Of a stretch of 64,000 nt of DNA, positions 16,340 to 25,198 are shown piece after piece (the first letter of the stretch is position 1; every line of letters begins with the position of its first letter). The stretch spans positions 124,001-188,000 of the forward strand of contig CANMFQ010000001.1 of the NCBI GenBank assembly GCA_947497145.1, written 5' to 3'. The notes under the pieces were generated by a model that was not told where the DNA came from, did not search any database, and worked only from the letters and a program-made list of their open reading frames with translations. The position numbers and the translations under genes were made by a program. Origin of the DNA: an uncultured Flavobacteriaceae bacterium (GTDB lineage Bacteria > Bacteroidota > Bacteroidia > Flavobacteriales > Flavobacteriaceae).

Positions 16340-17368
16340 TTATAAGGCACCTTTAAACTGTTGTAAAAGGCGAATGTCATTTTCGCTTAGCAAACGAATA
16401 TCTGAAATTTGATGCAATAACAAGGCAATTCTATCGATACCCATTCCAAAGGCAAAACCAGAGTATTCGTTGGGGTCAATACCACAATTTGTAAGCACAT
16501 TAGGGTCTACCATGCCACAACCCATAATTTCAAGCCAACCTGTGCCTTTTGTCATTCGATAATCAGCTTCAGTTTCAAGTCCCCAATAAACATCTACTTC
16601 AGCGCTAGGCTCTGTAAATGGAAAGTACGACGGGCGTAACCGTATTTTGCTTGTCCCAAATAATTCGTTGGTAAAAAATTGTAGGGTTTGTTTTAAATCA
16701 GCAAAAGAAACATCCTTATCAATATATAAGCCTTCAACCTGATGAAAAAAGCAATGTGAACGTGCTGAAATAGCCTCATTACGATATACTCTGCCTGGTG
16801 AAATGGTTCGTATAGGCGGGGTGTTATTTTCCATATATCGCACTTGAACCGATGAGGTATGTGTACGCAAAAGCACATCAGGGTTAGTTTGTATGAAAAA
16901 GGTATCCTGCATATCACGGGCAGGGTGATATTCGGGTAAATTTAATGCGGTGAAATTGTGCCAGTCATCTTCAATTTCTGGTCCTTCTGAAACATTAAAG
17001 CCAATTCTAGAAAAAATATCTATGATTTGGTTTTTTACAATTGATATGGGATGTCTTGCACCTAATTCAAGTGGTTCGCCAGGGCGAGTAAGGTCATTGT
17101 AAGTCTCCGATTCGTTTGAATCACTCTCTAAGGTATCCTTTAATTCGTTTACCTTTTCTATAGCAAGATTCTTTAACGTATTTACTGTTTGACCAAATTC
17201 CTTTTTTTGATCTTTTGCTACGTTTTTAAATTCTGAAAAGAAATCATTTAAGAGCCCTTTTTTTCCTAAATATTTTATTCTGAAAGCTTCTGCAGCTTCT
17301 TTTGAATCTGTAGAGAATTTCTCAACCTCGGCTATATGCTCTTTTATTTTATCAATCATGGTGCTCAT
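16340..17368 (-). CDS. pheS: Phenylalanine--tRNA ligase alpha subunit
   Basis: 342 aa, normal for PheS. It charges tRNA-Phe as part of an alpha2beta2 enzyme; pheT is not in this window, so the two subunits are encoded apart, as in many Bacteroidota. The N-terminal coiled coil spans residues 1-90. Class II motifs follow: motif 1 near GARHPISIV, motif 2 at [24 protein letters not shown], and motif 3 at [29 protein letters not shown] is a PheS signature. The start MSTMIDKIK is preceded by a TAAATTTG box nine bases upstream; the second ATG three codons in is an alternative. Confidence 0.96.
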   Translation of the reverse strand: MSTMIDKIKEHIAEVEKFSTDSKEAAEAFRIKYLGKKGLLNDFFSEFKNVAKDQKKEFGQTVNTLKNLAIEKVNELKDTLESDSNESETYNDLTRPGEPLELGARHPISIVKNQIIDIFSRIGFNVSEGPEIEDDWHNFTALNLPEYHPARDMQDTFFIQTNPDVLLRTHTSSVQVRYMENNTPPIRTISPGRVYRNEAISARSHCFFHQVEGLYIDKDVSFADLKQTLQFFTNELFGTSKIRLRPSYFPFTEPSAEVDVYWGLETEADYRMTKGTGWLEIMGCGMVDPNVLTNCGIDPNEYSGFAFGMGIDRIALLLHQISDIRLLSENDIRLLQQFKGAL

Positions 17369-17377
17369 CTAAAGCAG

Positions 17378-17385
17378 CAAATTTA
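17378..17385 (-). promoter_or_regulatory. -7 promoter box of pheS (TAAATTTG)
   Basis: Exact TAnnTTTG match on the minus strand, nine bases before the pheS ATG, giving a very short predicted leader. Confidence 0.5.
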
Positions 17386-17441
17386 AAACTTTTATGGCAG
17401 TACCAAATCAAATTTGCTATCAAGTTTGGGCGTATACTATA

Positions 17442-17478
17442 AACCAGACCTTATTTTTTAGGTAAACAAGGTCTGGTT
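17442..17478. terminator. Inverted repeat downstream of the SulP gene's 3' side, before pheS
   Basis: AACCAGACCTT (17442-17452) and AAGGTCTGGTT (17468-17478) are perfect 11-bp arms with a 15-nt loop. It lies just after the sulP stop in the direction of transcription and upstream of the pheS promoter, so it probably ends the sulP transcript. There is no strong T-run. Confidence 0.5.
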
Positions 17479-17504
17479 AACTAGTGTCTGGTAAGATAGC
17501 CTAG

Positions 17505-19370
17505 CTAATCTTTATCTTTTACATTGGTTTTTATCCAATCGAGACACGATTCAAACGATGGGAATATATGTTCTTTAGGAATTAAATCGGGAATAATATC
17601 TACCCTTTCCATCATGTATTTTGGTTGGGGTAAGACGTCTACTAGAAGTACATTTATGTTTGATTTTCGTAAATCAATAAGTACATCTTCCAAGGCGTAT
17701 AAACCCGATTGATCCATATACTGCATCCTATCCATGCGAATAATTACGGTTGATGCTGTATCGGGAATTTGATCAGCCAACACTTGAAAATCACTAGTAG
17801 TGCCAAAAAACAATGGCCCTTTTAAGTGCTTGATAAAAACTTCTTCGCGTAAGTTTTTTGGAAAGTCCTTCTCATCAGCCCAAGCTTTTTCTTCTTCCAG
17901 TGATTGAATGTTAGAACGTTCAGCAGTGAGGTCACCCATTTTTTTCATAAACATTAATGAGGCAAAAACAAGGCCGATACCTACGGCATATACTAAATTC
18001 CATACTGAAGAGAGTACGAGAACAACCAGCATAATAATCACTTCTGAGCTTAATTTTATAGGTCCTAGGTTAACATCTTTAGGCAAGCTAGGTATGGCTT
18101 TTAAACCTTTGTAGTCCATAACGCCAATACCAACTGTTACTAAAATACCAGCAAGTACAGCAGCAGGAATTTGTGATGCTACAGGGGCAAGAGAAAGCAT
18201 AATAAGCAATAGCATAATACCGGCAACCATTCCTGATAACTTTGTTTTTCCACCAGCATTGATGTTTACTACTGTTCGTATGGTTGCACCTGCACCCGGT
18301 ATTCCACCAAAAATGGCGGCAATACTATTTCCTATACCTTGCCCAACAAGTTCTTTATTAGGTTTGTGTTTGGTTTTGGTCATATTGTCAGCAACAACAG
18401 AAGTGAGTAGCGAATCAATAGCACCCAAAAGGGCCAAGGTTAAAGCTGTAAAAATATAGGGAGAAATAGAACTGAGTTCAAATTGAGTGAATATATCTAA
18501 ATGGGGTATGGGTAGCCCGCTAGGTATTTCTTCAATAGGCCGATAGTCTAAACCAAAGCCGTAAGCAACGCCTGAAACAACGATTAAGGCAACCAAGGTG
18601 CTTGGAATAACGGTGGTTATTTTTTTAAAACCATATATTATAATGATGGTAGATAGTGCCAAAATTAATTCAAGCCAATTGATATTTTGCAAAGCTCTTG
18701 GTAAAATTTTGAGGGTGCCAATAACACCTGAAGATTCTTTTTTTGCTAGTGTTCTAGCTTCTTTGAGCGTTTCTTCGGGAGTGATATTTTTGGCACGTTT
18801 TATCGTCTCTTCAAAATCTTCTAAAACCAAAATACCTTCTCCTGCTTCTTCTTTAAGGATATTATCAAGAATAATCTCTTCTGCTTTGGGTTTGAATTTT
18901 TCTACGTAATCGGTGTCTTCTTTAGGGTAATAGCCTACAGCGGGTAATATTTGCGTAACCAAAATGATAACGCCAATAGCTGTCATAAAGCCCGAGACTA
19001 CGGGGTACGGAATGTATCTGATGTACTTTCCTATTCCCATAAGCCCTAAACCTATTTGCATAAGTCCTGCTAAGAAGAAAATGATTAAAATAGCAGGGAG
19101 TGCTTTTTCTATGCTTCCGTCGTGAATAGCTACAATACCGGCTATTACAACCATGCTTACTGCTGTCATTGGCGCCGTTGGCCCTGAAATTTGAGTAGAT
19201 GTGCCACCAAAAAGAGCGGCAAAAAAGCTAATAAAAATTGCTCCATACAGTCCAGCACTTGGTCCAAGCCCTGAACTAACCCCAAATGCAAGGGCTAAGG
19301 GTAGGGCTACGATACCTGCGGTAATTCCTCCGAAGAGATCACCTCTAACGTTTGAAAATAAATGTTTCAT
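17505..19370 (-). CDS. SulP family inorganic anion transporter (probable bicarbonate transporter)
   Basis: 621 aa. The N-terminal two-thirds is a polytopic SulP/SLC26 domain. It starts with DLFGGITAGIVALPLALAFG and contains GPTAPMT and the GAGATIRTVVNINAGG stretch. A cytoplasmic insertion rich in Glu/Lys occupies roughly residues 150-225. The C-terminal STAS domain (about 515-615) contains VIIRMDRMQYMDQSGLYALEDV. SulP proteins carry sulfate, bicarbonate or dicarboxylates. The carbonic anhydrase gene 109 bp upstream on the same strand points to bicarbonate (BicA-like) uptake. The substrate is inferred from context. Confidence 0.88.
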   Translation of the reverse strand: MKHLFSNVRGDLFGGITAGIVALPLALAFGVSSGLGPSAGLYGAIFISFFAALFGGTSTQISGPTAPMTAVSMVVIAGIVAIHDGSIEKALPAILIIFFLAGLMQIGLGLMGIGKYIRYIPYPVVSGFMTAIGVIILVTQILPAVGYYPKEDTDYVEKFKPKAEEIILDNILKEEAGEGILVLEDFEETIKRAKNITPEETLKEARTLAKKESSGVIGTLKILPRALQNINWLELILALSTIIIIYGFKKITTVIPSTLVALIVVSGVAYGFGLDYRPIEEIPSGLPIPHLDIFTQFELSSISPYIFTALTLALLGAIDSLLTSVVADNMTKTKHKPNKELVGQGIGNSIAAIFGGIPGAGATIRTVVNINAGGKTKLSGMVAGIMLLLIMLSLAPVASQIPAAVLAGILVTVGIGVMDYKGLKAIPSLPKDVNLGPIKLSSEVIIMLVVLVLSSVWNLVYAVGIGLVFASLMFMKKMGDLTAERSNIQSLEEEKAWADEKDFPKNLREEVFIKHLKGPLFFGTTSDFQVLADQIPDTASTVIIRMDRMQYMDQSGLYALEDVLIDLRKSNINVLLVDVLPQPKYMMERVDIIPDLIPKEHIFPSFESCLDWIKTNVKDKD

Positions 19371-19479
19371 AATAAGTAATCAATAAATTAAGATGTTGAT
19401 TTATGCTCTTGCCATTTAAAATTGATGTCTACAACAATTATGGTGCTATGGCAGAAGATCAATCGGTGTGTTTTATGAT

Positions 19480-20106
19480 TTAATCAAGATGATAAATTTC
19501 CATAATATTTTTAAGATATCCTTCAAAATCAATTTTTAGATCGATGAGTTTTCCTGTATGAACATCAAAAACCCAACCGTGTACTTTTATGCCTCTTTCA
19601 CGATAAGCTTTTTGTACCGCTGCAGTTTTTATAAGGTTTACACATTGCTCTTTAACATTAAGTTCTACCAAACGATCGTATTTTTTATCTTCATCTTCTA
19701 TGGCATTAAGCTCATCTCTGTGTATGCGGTAGACATCTCTGATGTTGCGTAGCCAAGGGTTTAAAATGCCTAAATCTGCTGATTGCATAGCTGCTTTTAC
19801 ACCACCACAAGCATAATGCCCACAAACTACAATGTGATTTACTTTTAGGTGATCGACGGCGTAATTCACCACAGACATTACATTGAGGTCGATGCTGATT
19901 ACCATATTGGCAATATTACGATGAACAAAAACTTCACCTGGGCCAAGACCCATAAGGTCTTCTGCTGTTACTCTACTATCTGAGCAACCTATATATAATA
20001 ACTCTGGGTTTTGCCCTTTGCCTAATTGCTCAAAATAGTCATCGCCTGCTTCAAGTTTTTTGGTGATCCATGTTTTGTTGTTTTCAAATACTCTATCTAG
20101 TTCCAT
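19480..20106 (-). CDS. can: Beta-class carbonic anhydrase
   Basis: 208 aa, normal for the bacterial beta class. It interconverts CO2 and bicarbonate. The zinc ligands are visible: C41 with D43 and R45 in GCSDSRVTAED, and H97 and C100 in VCGHYACGG. HRNIANMV is also typical. There is no signal peptide, so it is cytoplasmic. The SulP gene follows on the same strand, forming the familiar SulP plus carbonic anhydrase pair, which would trap imported inorganic carbon for carboxylases. Both are probably transcribed from upstream of 20106. Confidence 0.95.
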   Translation of the reverse strand: MELDRVFENNKTWITKKLEAGDDYFEQLGKGQNPELLYIGCSDSRVTAEDLMGLGPGEVFVHRNIANMVISIDLNVMSVVNYAVDHLKVNHIVVCGHYACGGVKAAMQSADLGILNPWLRNIRDVYRIHRDELNAIEDEDKKYDRLVELNVKEQCVNLIKTAAVQKAYRERGIKVHGWVFDVHTGKLIDLKIDFEGYLKNIMEIYHLD

Positions 20107-20372
20107 GTGTTTTGTTTTAACTTATGTGTAATGTGCTAATGAAATATATTGATTTTTATTTCAAATTTTTTGTGTTATTTATGTAGTGCAGTTTTCAGTA
20201 CCTACCTGTATTTGATATATTATTGAATAAAACTATTTACGCTTTAGCCGTATTGTAACAGTCTAAATCATCTTAGGTATAAAGTTAGTTTAAATAATAA
20301 AAGAGGCTGAAAAAATAGTGCTGAAAAAATAGTCTTACCGTAATTTAGGTACAGATTAAAAAGGCTATTTGT

Positions 20373-20669
20373 TTAGCTAACGTACTTTGGAGGGGGAAGA
20401 AAAATAGCTAATGAGCTATGATAATCGATAGCAATATAGGTACTAGGGATTTCCTTTTTTTCTATGGCTTGTATGGCAACAAGGTTCGAATTTAAAACTA
20501 AAAGGAAATCGTTTTCAGAAGTTTCTTTCTTGTCTTCTTCCTTTTCTTCTTCGTTAAAGTCAATAGTTACATCAGTTTTTTTATCAGTATTGAGCAATGT
20601 AATAGCTGCCGGCGCCAAAACAGCCGTTGCTAATAACAAGGATAATACAACTAAAAAAAATGACCTCAT
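20373..20669 (-). CDS. Small membrane or secreted protein of unknown function
   Basis: 98 aa. A hydrophobic N-terminal segment (residues 3-26) acts as signal or anchor. It is followed by a strongly acidic, Lys/Glu-rich linker (NEEEKEEDKKETSEND), and a C-terminal part ending in LPPPKYVS. No motif is known to me. An exact -7 box (TATCTTTG) lies 19 bases upstream of the ATG, supporting an expressed gene. It is just beyond batE but separately transcribed. Confidence 0.55.
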   Translation of the reverse strand: MRSFFLVVLSLLLATAVLAPAAITLLNTDKKTDVTIDFNEEEKEEDKKETSENDFLLVLNSNLVAIQAIEKKEIPSTYIAIDYHSSLAIFLPPPKYVS

Positions 20670-20688
20670 GCCAAAACTGTGATTTGTA

Positions 20689-20696
20689 CAAAGATA
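20689..20696 (-). promoter_or_regulatory. -7 promoter box (TATCTTTG) of the small gene at 20373-20669
   Basis: Exact TAnnTTTG on the minus strand, 19 bases before the start codon. It lies in the short gap after batE. Confidence 0.5.
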
Positions 20697-20729
20697 GACT
20701 TCTCAGTGGTATTTGTTGTTGATGTAGTT

Positions 20730-21488
20730 CTAGAAATCTTTTAATAATTTTATATTTTCAGAGGGAGTCCATCCAGTTTGACCGTCTGTAATTTTTATTT
20801 TATTCCAATCATTTAATTCTTCAAGCACTTGAACTTTTGTGCCTTCGTGTAACTGAAAAACATTTTGACTTCTTTCATTGGGTTCTGCTTTTACAGTAGC
20901 AACACTTGAAAAAATAATAGCTGGTTGGTCAGCTTTAAAGGCTCTATATTGTGCGAAACCAAAAAATATGGCGGTAATGGATATCAAAAGAGCAATGATA
21001 CTGGTGATAAACGCTATTCTTTTTTGAGTAGCATATTTTAAAAAGTAAAATAAAATATAAAGCAGCACAAAAAGTATCATGAATACAACGGCTACATATC
21101 CCCATTGATCAAATGACATAAAGCCAATAATGTCTTTATATATTTTTGAAAGTCCGGTTTCTGGCAAAACCTCAATAGCATCTAAGGTCATGTTTTGCGC
21201 ATAGGCAAGATTGTTTTTTATTTCAGGATCATTAGGCTTTAGTAATAGTGCTTTTTCGTAGTAATAAATGCTTGGGGCAATTTGGTTTAATTTGTAATAC
21301 GAATTTCCTAAATTAAAGTACAATTCAGCAGAATGTTGCCCATTTTCGATAATATTTAAATAGCTTTCTATGGCTTTCTCGTAATTACCTTTGTTATAAG
21401 CTTCCGTGGCTTTGTTGAACAAAGCTTCGCTTTGGCTCCATGCGATACAGCTTAAAAATAGAAATAATATGGTGAGTTTTTTTTTCAC
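20730..21488 (-). CDS. batE: BatE: TPR and SH3-like membrane protein
   Basis: 252 aa. Signal peptide, then TPR repeats (about residues 20-110, for example EAYNKGNYEKAIESYLNII and AELYFNLGNSYYKLNQIAPS), two membrane segments near 130-190, and a C-terminal bacterial SH3 domain (VATVKAEPNERSQNVFQLHEGTKVQVLEEL ... GWTPSENIKLL, given as two parts of the same domain). This is the BatE layout: the last gene of the Bacteroidota aerotolerance operon. It probably acts as a scaffold in the periplasm and inner membrane. It lies 19 bp after batD. Confidence 0.88.
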   Translation of the reverse strand: MKKKLTILFLFLSCIAWSQSEALFNKATEAYNKGNYEKAIESYLNIIENGQHSAELYFNLGNSYYKLNQIAPSIYYYEKALLLKPNDPEIKNNLAYAQNMTLDAIEVLPETGLSKIYKDIIGFMSFDQWGYVAVVFMILFVLLYILFYFLKYATQKRIAFITSIIALLISITAIFFGFAQYRAFKADQPAIIFSSVATVKAEPNERSQNVFQLHEGTKVQVLEELNDWNKIKITDGQTGWTPSENIKLLKDF

Positions 21489-21507
21489 GTCTTGTTTTTA
21501 TTCTTTA

Positions 21508-23295
21508 TCACAATTGTTTATCTAAATACGAAATTACCGAACTAGCTTTCTCGTAATCTTGTTGCATTTGAACATCAGAAAACGGACTGTAGCGTGCCAT
21601 TTCACAATTTTTAAGAAGTGCAATAAATCCTTCTATAGTGTCGCTTTCGACCGCTTTTTCGGTTAATAAGCTGCTAATTTTGTCTTTGCTAAATTCTGAG
21701 GTTTCAATTTTCAGTTTTGCTTTTAAATAGTTGTGCAAGCCTTTTTCTAAGGCAATATAAAAGGCTTCTTTATTACCTGAAGCTTTTTTTGCTGCTGATA
21801 AGTATTTGCGCGCCAGTTTGTTTGCTCTTTTAATTTTGTTGCCAGCTACATCACTAGCAATAGCATCTCTTTTCTTGCCAAATAAAATGGCTATGGGAAT
21901 TAAGAGCAGTGGTAGTAATAACCATAAGTAAAAACTCGTAGATCCTATAAAATAGTGTGATCCAATAGGAATTAGATTGGGTTTTAGTTTTATAAAATTA
22001 AATTTATCACCCATGGCTACTACGGTTTGCTTGTTGTTAGCACCTACACTTGTATTGGCACTTGTAGCGTCTGTTGGGCCTTGAAGTACATTGATTACGA
22101 TTTCTTTTGAAGAGAGTGTATGGTATTTTCCTGTTTTAGGATTAAAGTAACTAAAAGGTATGCTCGGTATGGGGTATTTTCCTTTAAATGACGGGACAAT
22201 CGTATAATTGTTACTTACTTTACCTTGCATGCCTGAAAGGGTAGTGCGGACTTTTTCATCAAACTCAGGCTCATATACCTCAAGAGCACTTGGCAAACTT
22301 GGTTTTGGCAGTTCAAAGAGTTTTAAATTGCCTTTACCACTTACTTCGACCTTGGCTTGTAAAGACTCGGAAGCATTCAAACTTGTTTTGCTTGTAGTTA
22401 CTGAAAAATTGAAATCACCAACAGCACCACCAAAATCTGCTGGTTTACCTTCAATTGGCAAAGGTTTTACCTTAATTGTTCGTTTTCCTGCTGAAACGGT
22501 TTTGTTTGTTTGAGAGTAAATACGTCCTCCAAAGAAATCACGTTTGTTGGTAGCTACATCTACAGTGACCTCTAGTGATAGGGGTTCAATTTCTAATTTC
22601 CCCGATTTTTGAGGATACAGAACTACCCGTTTTAACACAACATAGCGATAAGGTTTTCCTTGGTAAGTGCCATTATTTGCGTTTCTTATAGTTAGCGGAA
22701 TATCTTGACTCCAAAAATTATTGTATTTAGGGTTGTCTAATGGGCGATAATTTGAAATACCAATAGAAGAGGTGAAATAGAGTTTGTAAACTACGCTAAT
22801 AGCCTCGTTTAAATACGGATTGGTATTTGAAACTTCGGCAACCAAATGAAGGCTCTCATCAGCGACATCATCAACCGTTTTGGGGCCGTTAGGGCGGTCA
22901 ACGGCTGCGGTAACTTCAATTTCTTTTTCAAGAGATTTATACTTTTTACCATCAATAATGATTGAAGCTTGCCTTATTTTTAGTTTTCCTCTTTTGGTAG
23001 GCGCTAAGGTGTAGGAATAGGTTTTGGAATAACTGCGCACGCCATTTATCCACGAATTGCTAATAGATTGTGAGGGGCCCATGAGCACTCTAAAACCTTC
23101 AAAATTAGGAGGGGTAAAATTATCGCCATCTTTGTTCATGGTGAAGTCTACCCGTAAGCGCTCATTGATGCCTAGTTTTGATTTGCTTACCAGCATCTCA
23201 AAAGTCACCGCATCATCTTGCGCTTTTGCGAAAAGAGCAAAAAGCAGCACCGGAATGAGTATGATATATTTTTTAAGCATCATTTTAGCTACCAA
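21508..23295 (-). CDS. batD: BatD family protein (oxygen tolerance)
   Basis: 595 aa. Signal peptide, a large periplasmic beta-sandwich region (about 25-440) with repeated immunoglobulin-like strands, one membrane segment near residues 447-470 (YLWLLLPLLLIPIAILFG), and a cytoplasmic helical tail containing LARKYLSAAKKA. This matches the BatD (oxygen tolerance) family. The start codon overlaps the end of batC by 7 bp, showing tight coupling. A conserved partner role with the VWA proteins BatA/BatB is inferred from operon structure; the biochemical activity of the system is not established. Confidence 0.88.
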   Translation of the reverse strand: MVAKMMLKKYIILIPVLLFALFAKAQDDAVTFEMLVSKSKLGINERLRVDFTMNKDGDNFTPPNFEGFRVLMGPSQSISNSWINGVRSYSKTYSYTLAPTKRGKLKIRQASIIIDGKKYKSLEKEIEVTAAVDRPNGPKTVDDVADESLHLVAEVSNTNPYLNEAISVVYKLYFTSSIGISNYRPLDNPKYNNFWSQDIPLTIRNANNGTYQGKPYRYVVLKRVVLYPQKSGKLEIEPLSLEVTVDVATNKRDFFGGRIYSQTNKTVSAGKRTIKVKPLPIEGKPADFGGAVGDFNFSVTTSKTSLNASESLQAKVEVSGKGNLKLFELPKPSLPSALEVYEPEFDEKVRTTLSGMQGKVSNNYTIVPSFKGKYPIPSIPFSYFNPKTGKYHTLSSKEIVINVLQGPTDATSANTSVGANNKQTVVAMGDKFNFIKLKPNLIPIGSHYFIGSTSFYLWLLLPLLLIPIAILFGKKRDAIASDVAGNKIKRANKLARKYLSAAKKASGNKEAFYIALEKGLHNYLKAKLKIETSEFSKDKISSLLTEKAVESDTIEGFIALLKNCEMARYSPFSDVQMQQDYEKASSVISYLDKQL

Positions 23296-24146
23296 TCTTT
23301 TTCGTTTTTGACTTTTGCACCTTTTACCTTTTGTGCGTCAATTTTTTCTTGAACTTTTTTCTCTTCATTTTGCATTGCCTTTAACAGGTTTTGAATCTGT
23401 TGTTTTGACAATTGATTAGGTCTAGGCTGTTGTTGTTTCTGATCGCCTTCTTCAGGTTTTTTCTGTTCTTCTTTTTTCTCATCGCCATCACCTTCTTTGT
23501 TGTCTTCTTTCTCTTCGTCTCCTTTATCTCCTTCGTCTCCTTGGTCTTTTTTATCTTGATCTTTGTCTTTGTCTTTTTCGCCGTCGTCCCCGTCTTTTTT
23601 ATCCTTGTCTTTGTTCTCGTCTTTTTTATCCTTGTTGTCTTTGTTGTCTTTGTTCTCGTCGTTTTTATCGTTTTTTTGCTCGTCTTGTTGTTTTTTCAAC
23701 ATTTCTTTGGCAAGAGCTAGATTGTAACGAGTTTCTTCATCGGTAGGGTCGTTGCGTAGGGCTTCTTTATAACTCTCTACGGCTTTTTCATATTCTTTAC
23801 GTTTCATAAACACATTGCCCATATTGTGAAATGCCTTGTGTTTACTGGCTTTGTCTTTGGCTAATTCTCCTGCTTGCTTAAAACGACTAAAAGCTTCGCC
23901 GTAGGTCTCTTTTTGGTAATACGAGTTTCCTAAATTAAAAGGAGCTACTGCATTTTCATCACTCTTTGCTATTGCCTTACGGTAGTTTACCTCTGCTTCT
24001 ACAAACTTATCTTCAGATAGCGCTTTATTGGCGTTCCAAGTAAGGTTTGTTGATTCGCGCAGTGCTTTTGTTTTTTCTTTGTCGTCTTCTTGAGCAAAAG
24101 AGAAGCATGCAATCAATAAAACAAAAATTAGTACTATTCTGTTCAT
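23289..24146 (-). CDS. batC: BatC: TPR protein with long charged low-complexity tail
   Basis: 285 aa. Signal peptide (residues 1-18). TPR repeats cover about 30-150 (AVAPFNLGNSYYQKETYGEA, HNMGNVFMKRKEYEKAVESY). They are followed by roughly 80 residues made almost only of Asp, Lys, Glu, Asn and Gly, and then a Gln/Pro-rich and helical end (QQPRPNQLSKQQIQNLLKAM). The TPR-plus-acidic-tail plan is that of BatC. The coding DNA of the tail consists of short repeats and is prone to slippage. The start overlaps batB by 4 bp. Confidence 0.88.
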   Translation of the reverse strand: MNRIVLIFVLLIACFSFAQEDDKEKTKALRESTNLTWNANKALSEDKFVEAEVNYRKAIAKSDENAVAPFNLGNSYYQKETYGEAFSRFKQAGELAKDKASKHKAFHNMGNVFMKRKEYEKAVESYKEALRNDPTDEETRYNLALAKEMLKKQQDEQKNDKNDENKDNKDNKDKKDENKDKDKKDGDDGEKDKDKDQDKKDQGDEGDKGDEEKEDNKEGDGDEKKEEQKKPEEGDQKQQQPRPNQLSKQQIQNLLKAMQNEEKKVQEKIDAQKVKGAKVKNEKDW

Positions 24147-25195
24147 AGTGTTTCGCTTCTTTTTTCGTTAAACAAATTCAGCTTTCGCAACCACTGTGTT
24201 TTTCTATCCAAAACAAAAAGATCTAAAAACAAGAATAAAAAACCTGCACCTAAAAACCATTGAAATTGGTCTTTGTATTCAGCAAACTGTTTGGCTTCAA
24301 ATTCTGTTTTATCCATTTGTGCTAACTGTTCTTTAATATAGTTTACAGCTTCCTCAGTCTTAGACCCGTCAATATAGGCTCCATTACCGTCTTCAGCTAT
24401 TTCTCGCAATACGGTTTCATTTAGTTTTGTGATTACTACTTCGCCTTGTGCATCTTTTTTAAGACGTTCTAAAACCCCTTTTCTTTTTATAGGGATAGGT
24501 GCGCCTTTGGCTTTACCTACCCCAACGGTAAATATTTTAATACCTGCATCTGTAGCATCTTCTACAACGTTTAAAGTGGCATCTTCTGAATGATCTTCAC
24601 CATCTGATATAATAACAAGCACACGGTTGGTCTGCTCTTCATCATCATAATATGTAGTTGCTAATTGTATTGCCTGATCAATAGCGGTACCTTGAGATGT
24701 CAACATGTCAGTATTCATGCTTTGCAAGAACATTTTGGCTGCGCCATAGTCAGTTGTTATGGGTAGTTGTGGAAAAGCCTGTCCGGCATAAGCAATGATG
24801 CCAATACGATCGCTTCCTAGCTGATTGATGATTTCTGATACCAGTCTTTTTGCTTTTTCAAGTCTGTTGGGGGCAATATCTTCGGCCAACATACTTTTTG
24901 ATACATCTACAGCAAAAACGATATCTACCCCTTCGCGTTTGACGGTTTCTAATTTGGTGCCAATCTTAGGGTTTACAAGGGCTAGCGTAAGAAATGCAAG
25001 CCCTAAAAGGAATAATATAAGTTTTAAGCTCGATTTAAATTCAGACCTGTCAGGCGTTAAACGTTTTAATAAAGGAAGCTTTGCGAATTTCTTTTGTGTT
25101 CTTTTTTTCCAAATTTGAAGTAGTATAAACAACACAACCATTACCGGAATAATGGCTAACAAATAGAAATATATTTTTTCTTCGAATTGAATCAT
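24143..25195 (-). CDS. batB: BatB: membrane-anchored von Willebrand factor A protein
   Basis: 350 aa. Two N-terminal membrane segments (about 8-28 and 58-75), a VWA domain (about 88-290) and a C-terminal membrane segment near 315-335. The metal-binding MIDAS motif is DVSKSM (DxSxS), with the supporting Thr in SQGTAIDQA and the Asp of ISDGEDH. This is the BatB type of VWA protein, exposed to the periplasm. It follows batA with a 3-bp gap and overlaps batC. Confidence 0.9.
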   Translation of the reverse strand: MIQFEEKIYFYLLAIIPVMVVLFILLQIWKKRTQKKFAKLPLLKRLTPDRSEFKSSLKLILFLLGLAFLTLALVNPKIGTKLETVKREGVDIVFAVDVSKSMLAEDIAPNRLEKAKRLVSEIINQLGSDRIGIIAYAGQAFPQLPITTDYGAAKMFLQSMNTDMLTSQGTAIDQAIQLATTYYDDEEQTNRVLVIISDGEDHSEDATLNVVEDATDAGIKIFTVGVGKAKGAPIPIKRKGVLERLKKDAQGEVVITKLNETVLREIAEDGNGAYIDGSKTEEAVNYIKEQLAQMDKTEFEAKQFAEYKDQFQWFLGAGFLFLFLDLFVLDRKTQWLRKLNLFNEKRSETL

Positions 25196-25198
25196 AGT

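Noticed and set aside
20107-20372. Possible small RNA or riboswitch near the carbonic anhydrase gene
   Set aside because: No conserved hairpin set or known riboswitch core is visible, and the gap is explained by promoters.
23412-23720. Long antisense frame made of Phe, Val and Leu opposite batC
   Set aside because: It is the mirror of the acidic Lys/Asp/Glu-rich repeat of batC and has no independent support.
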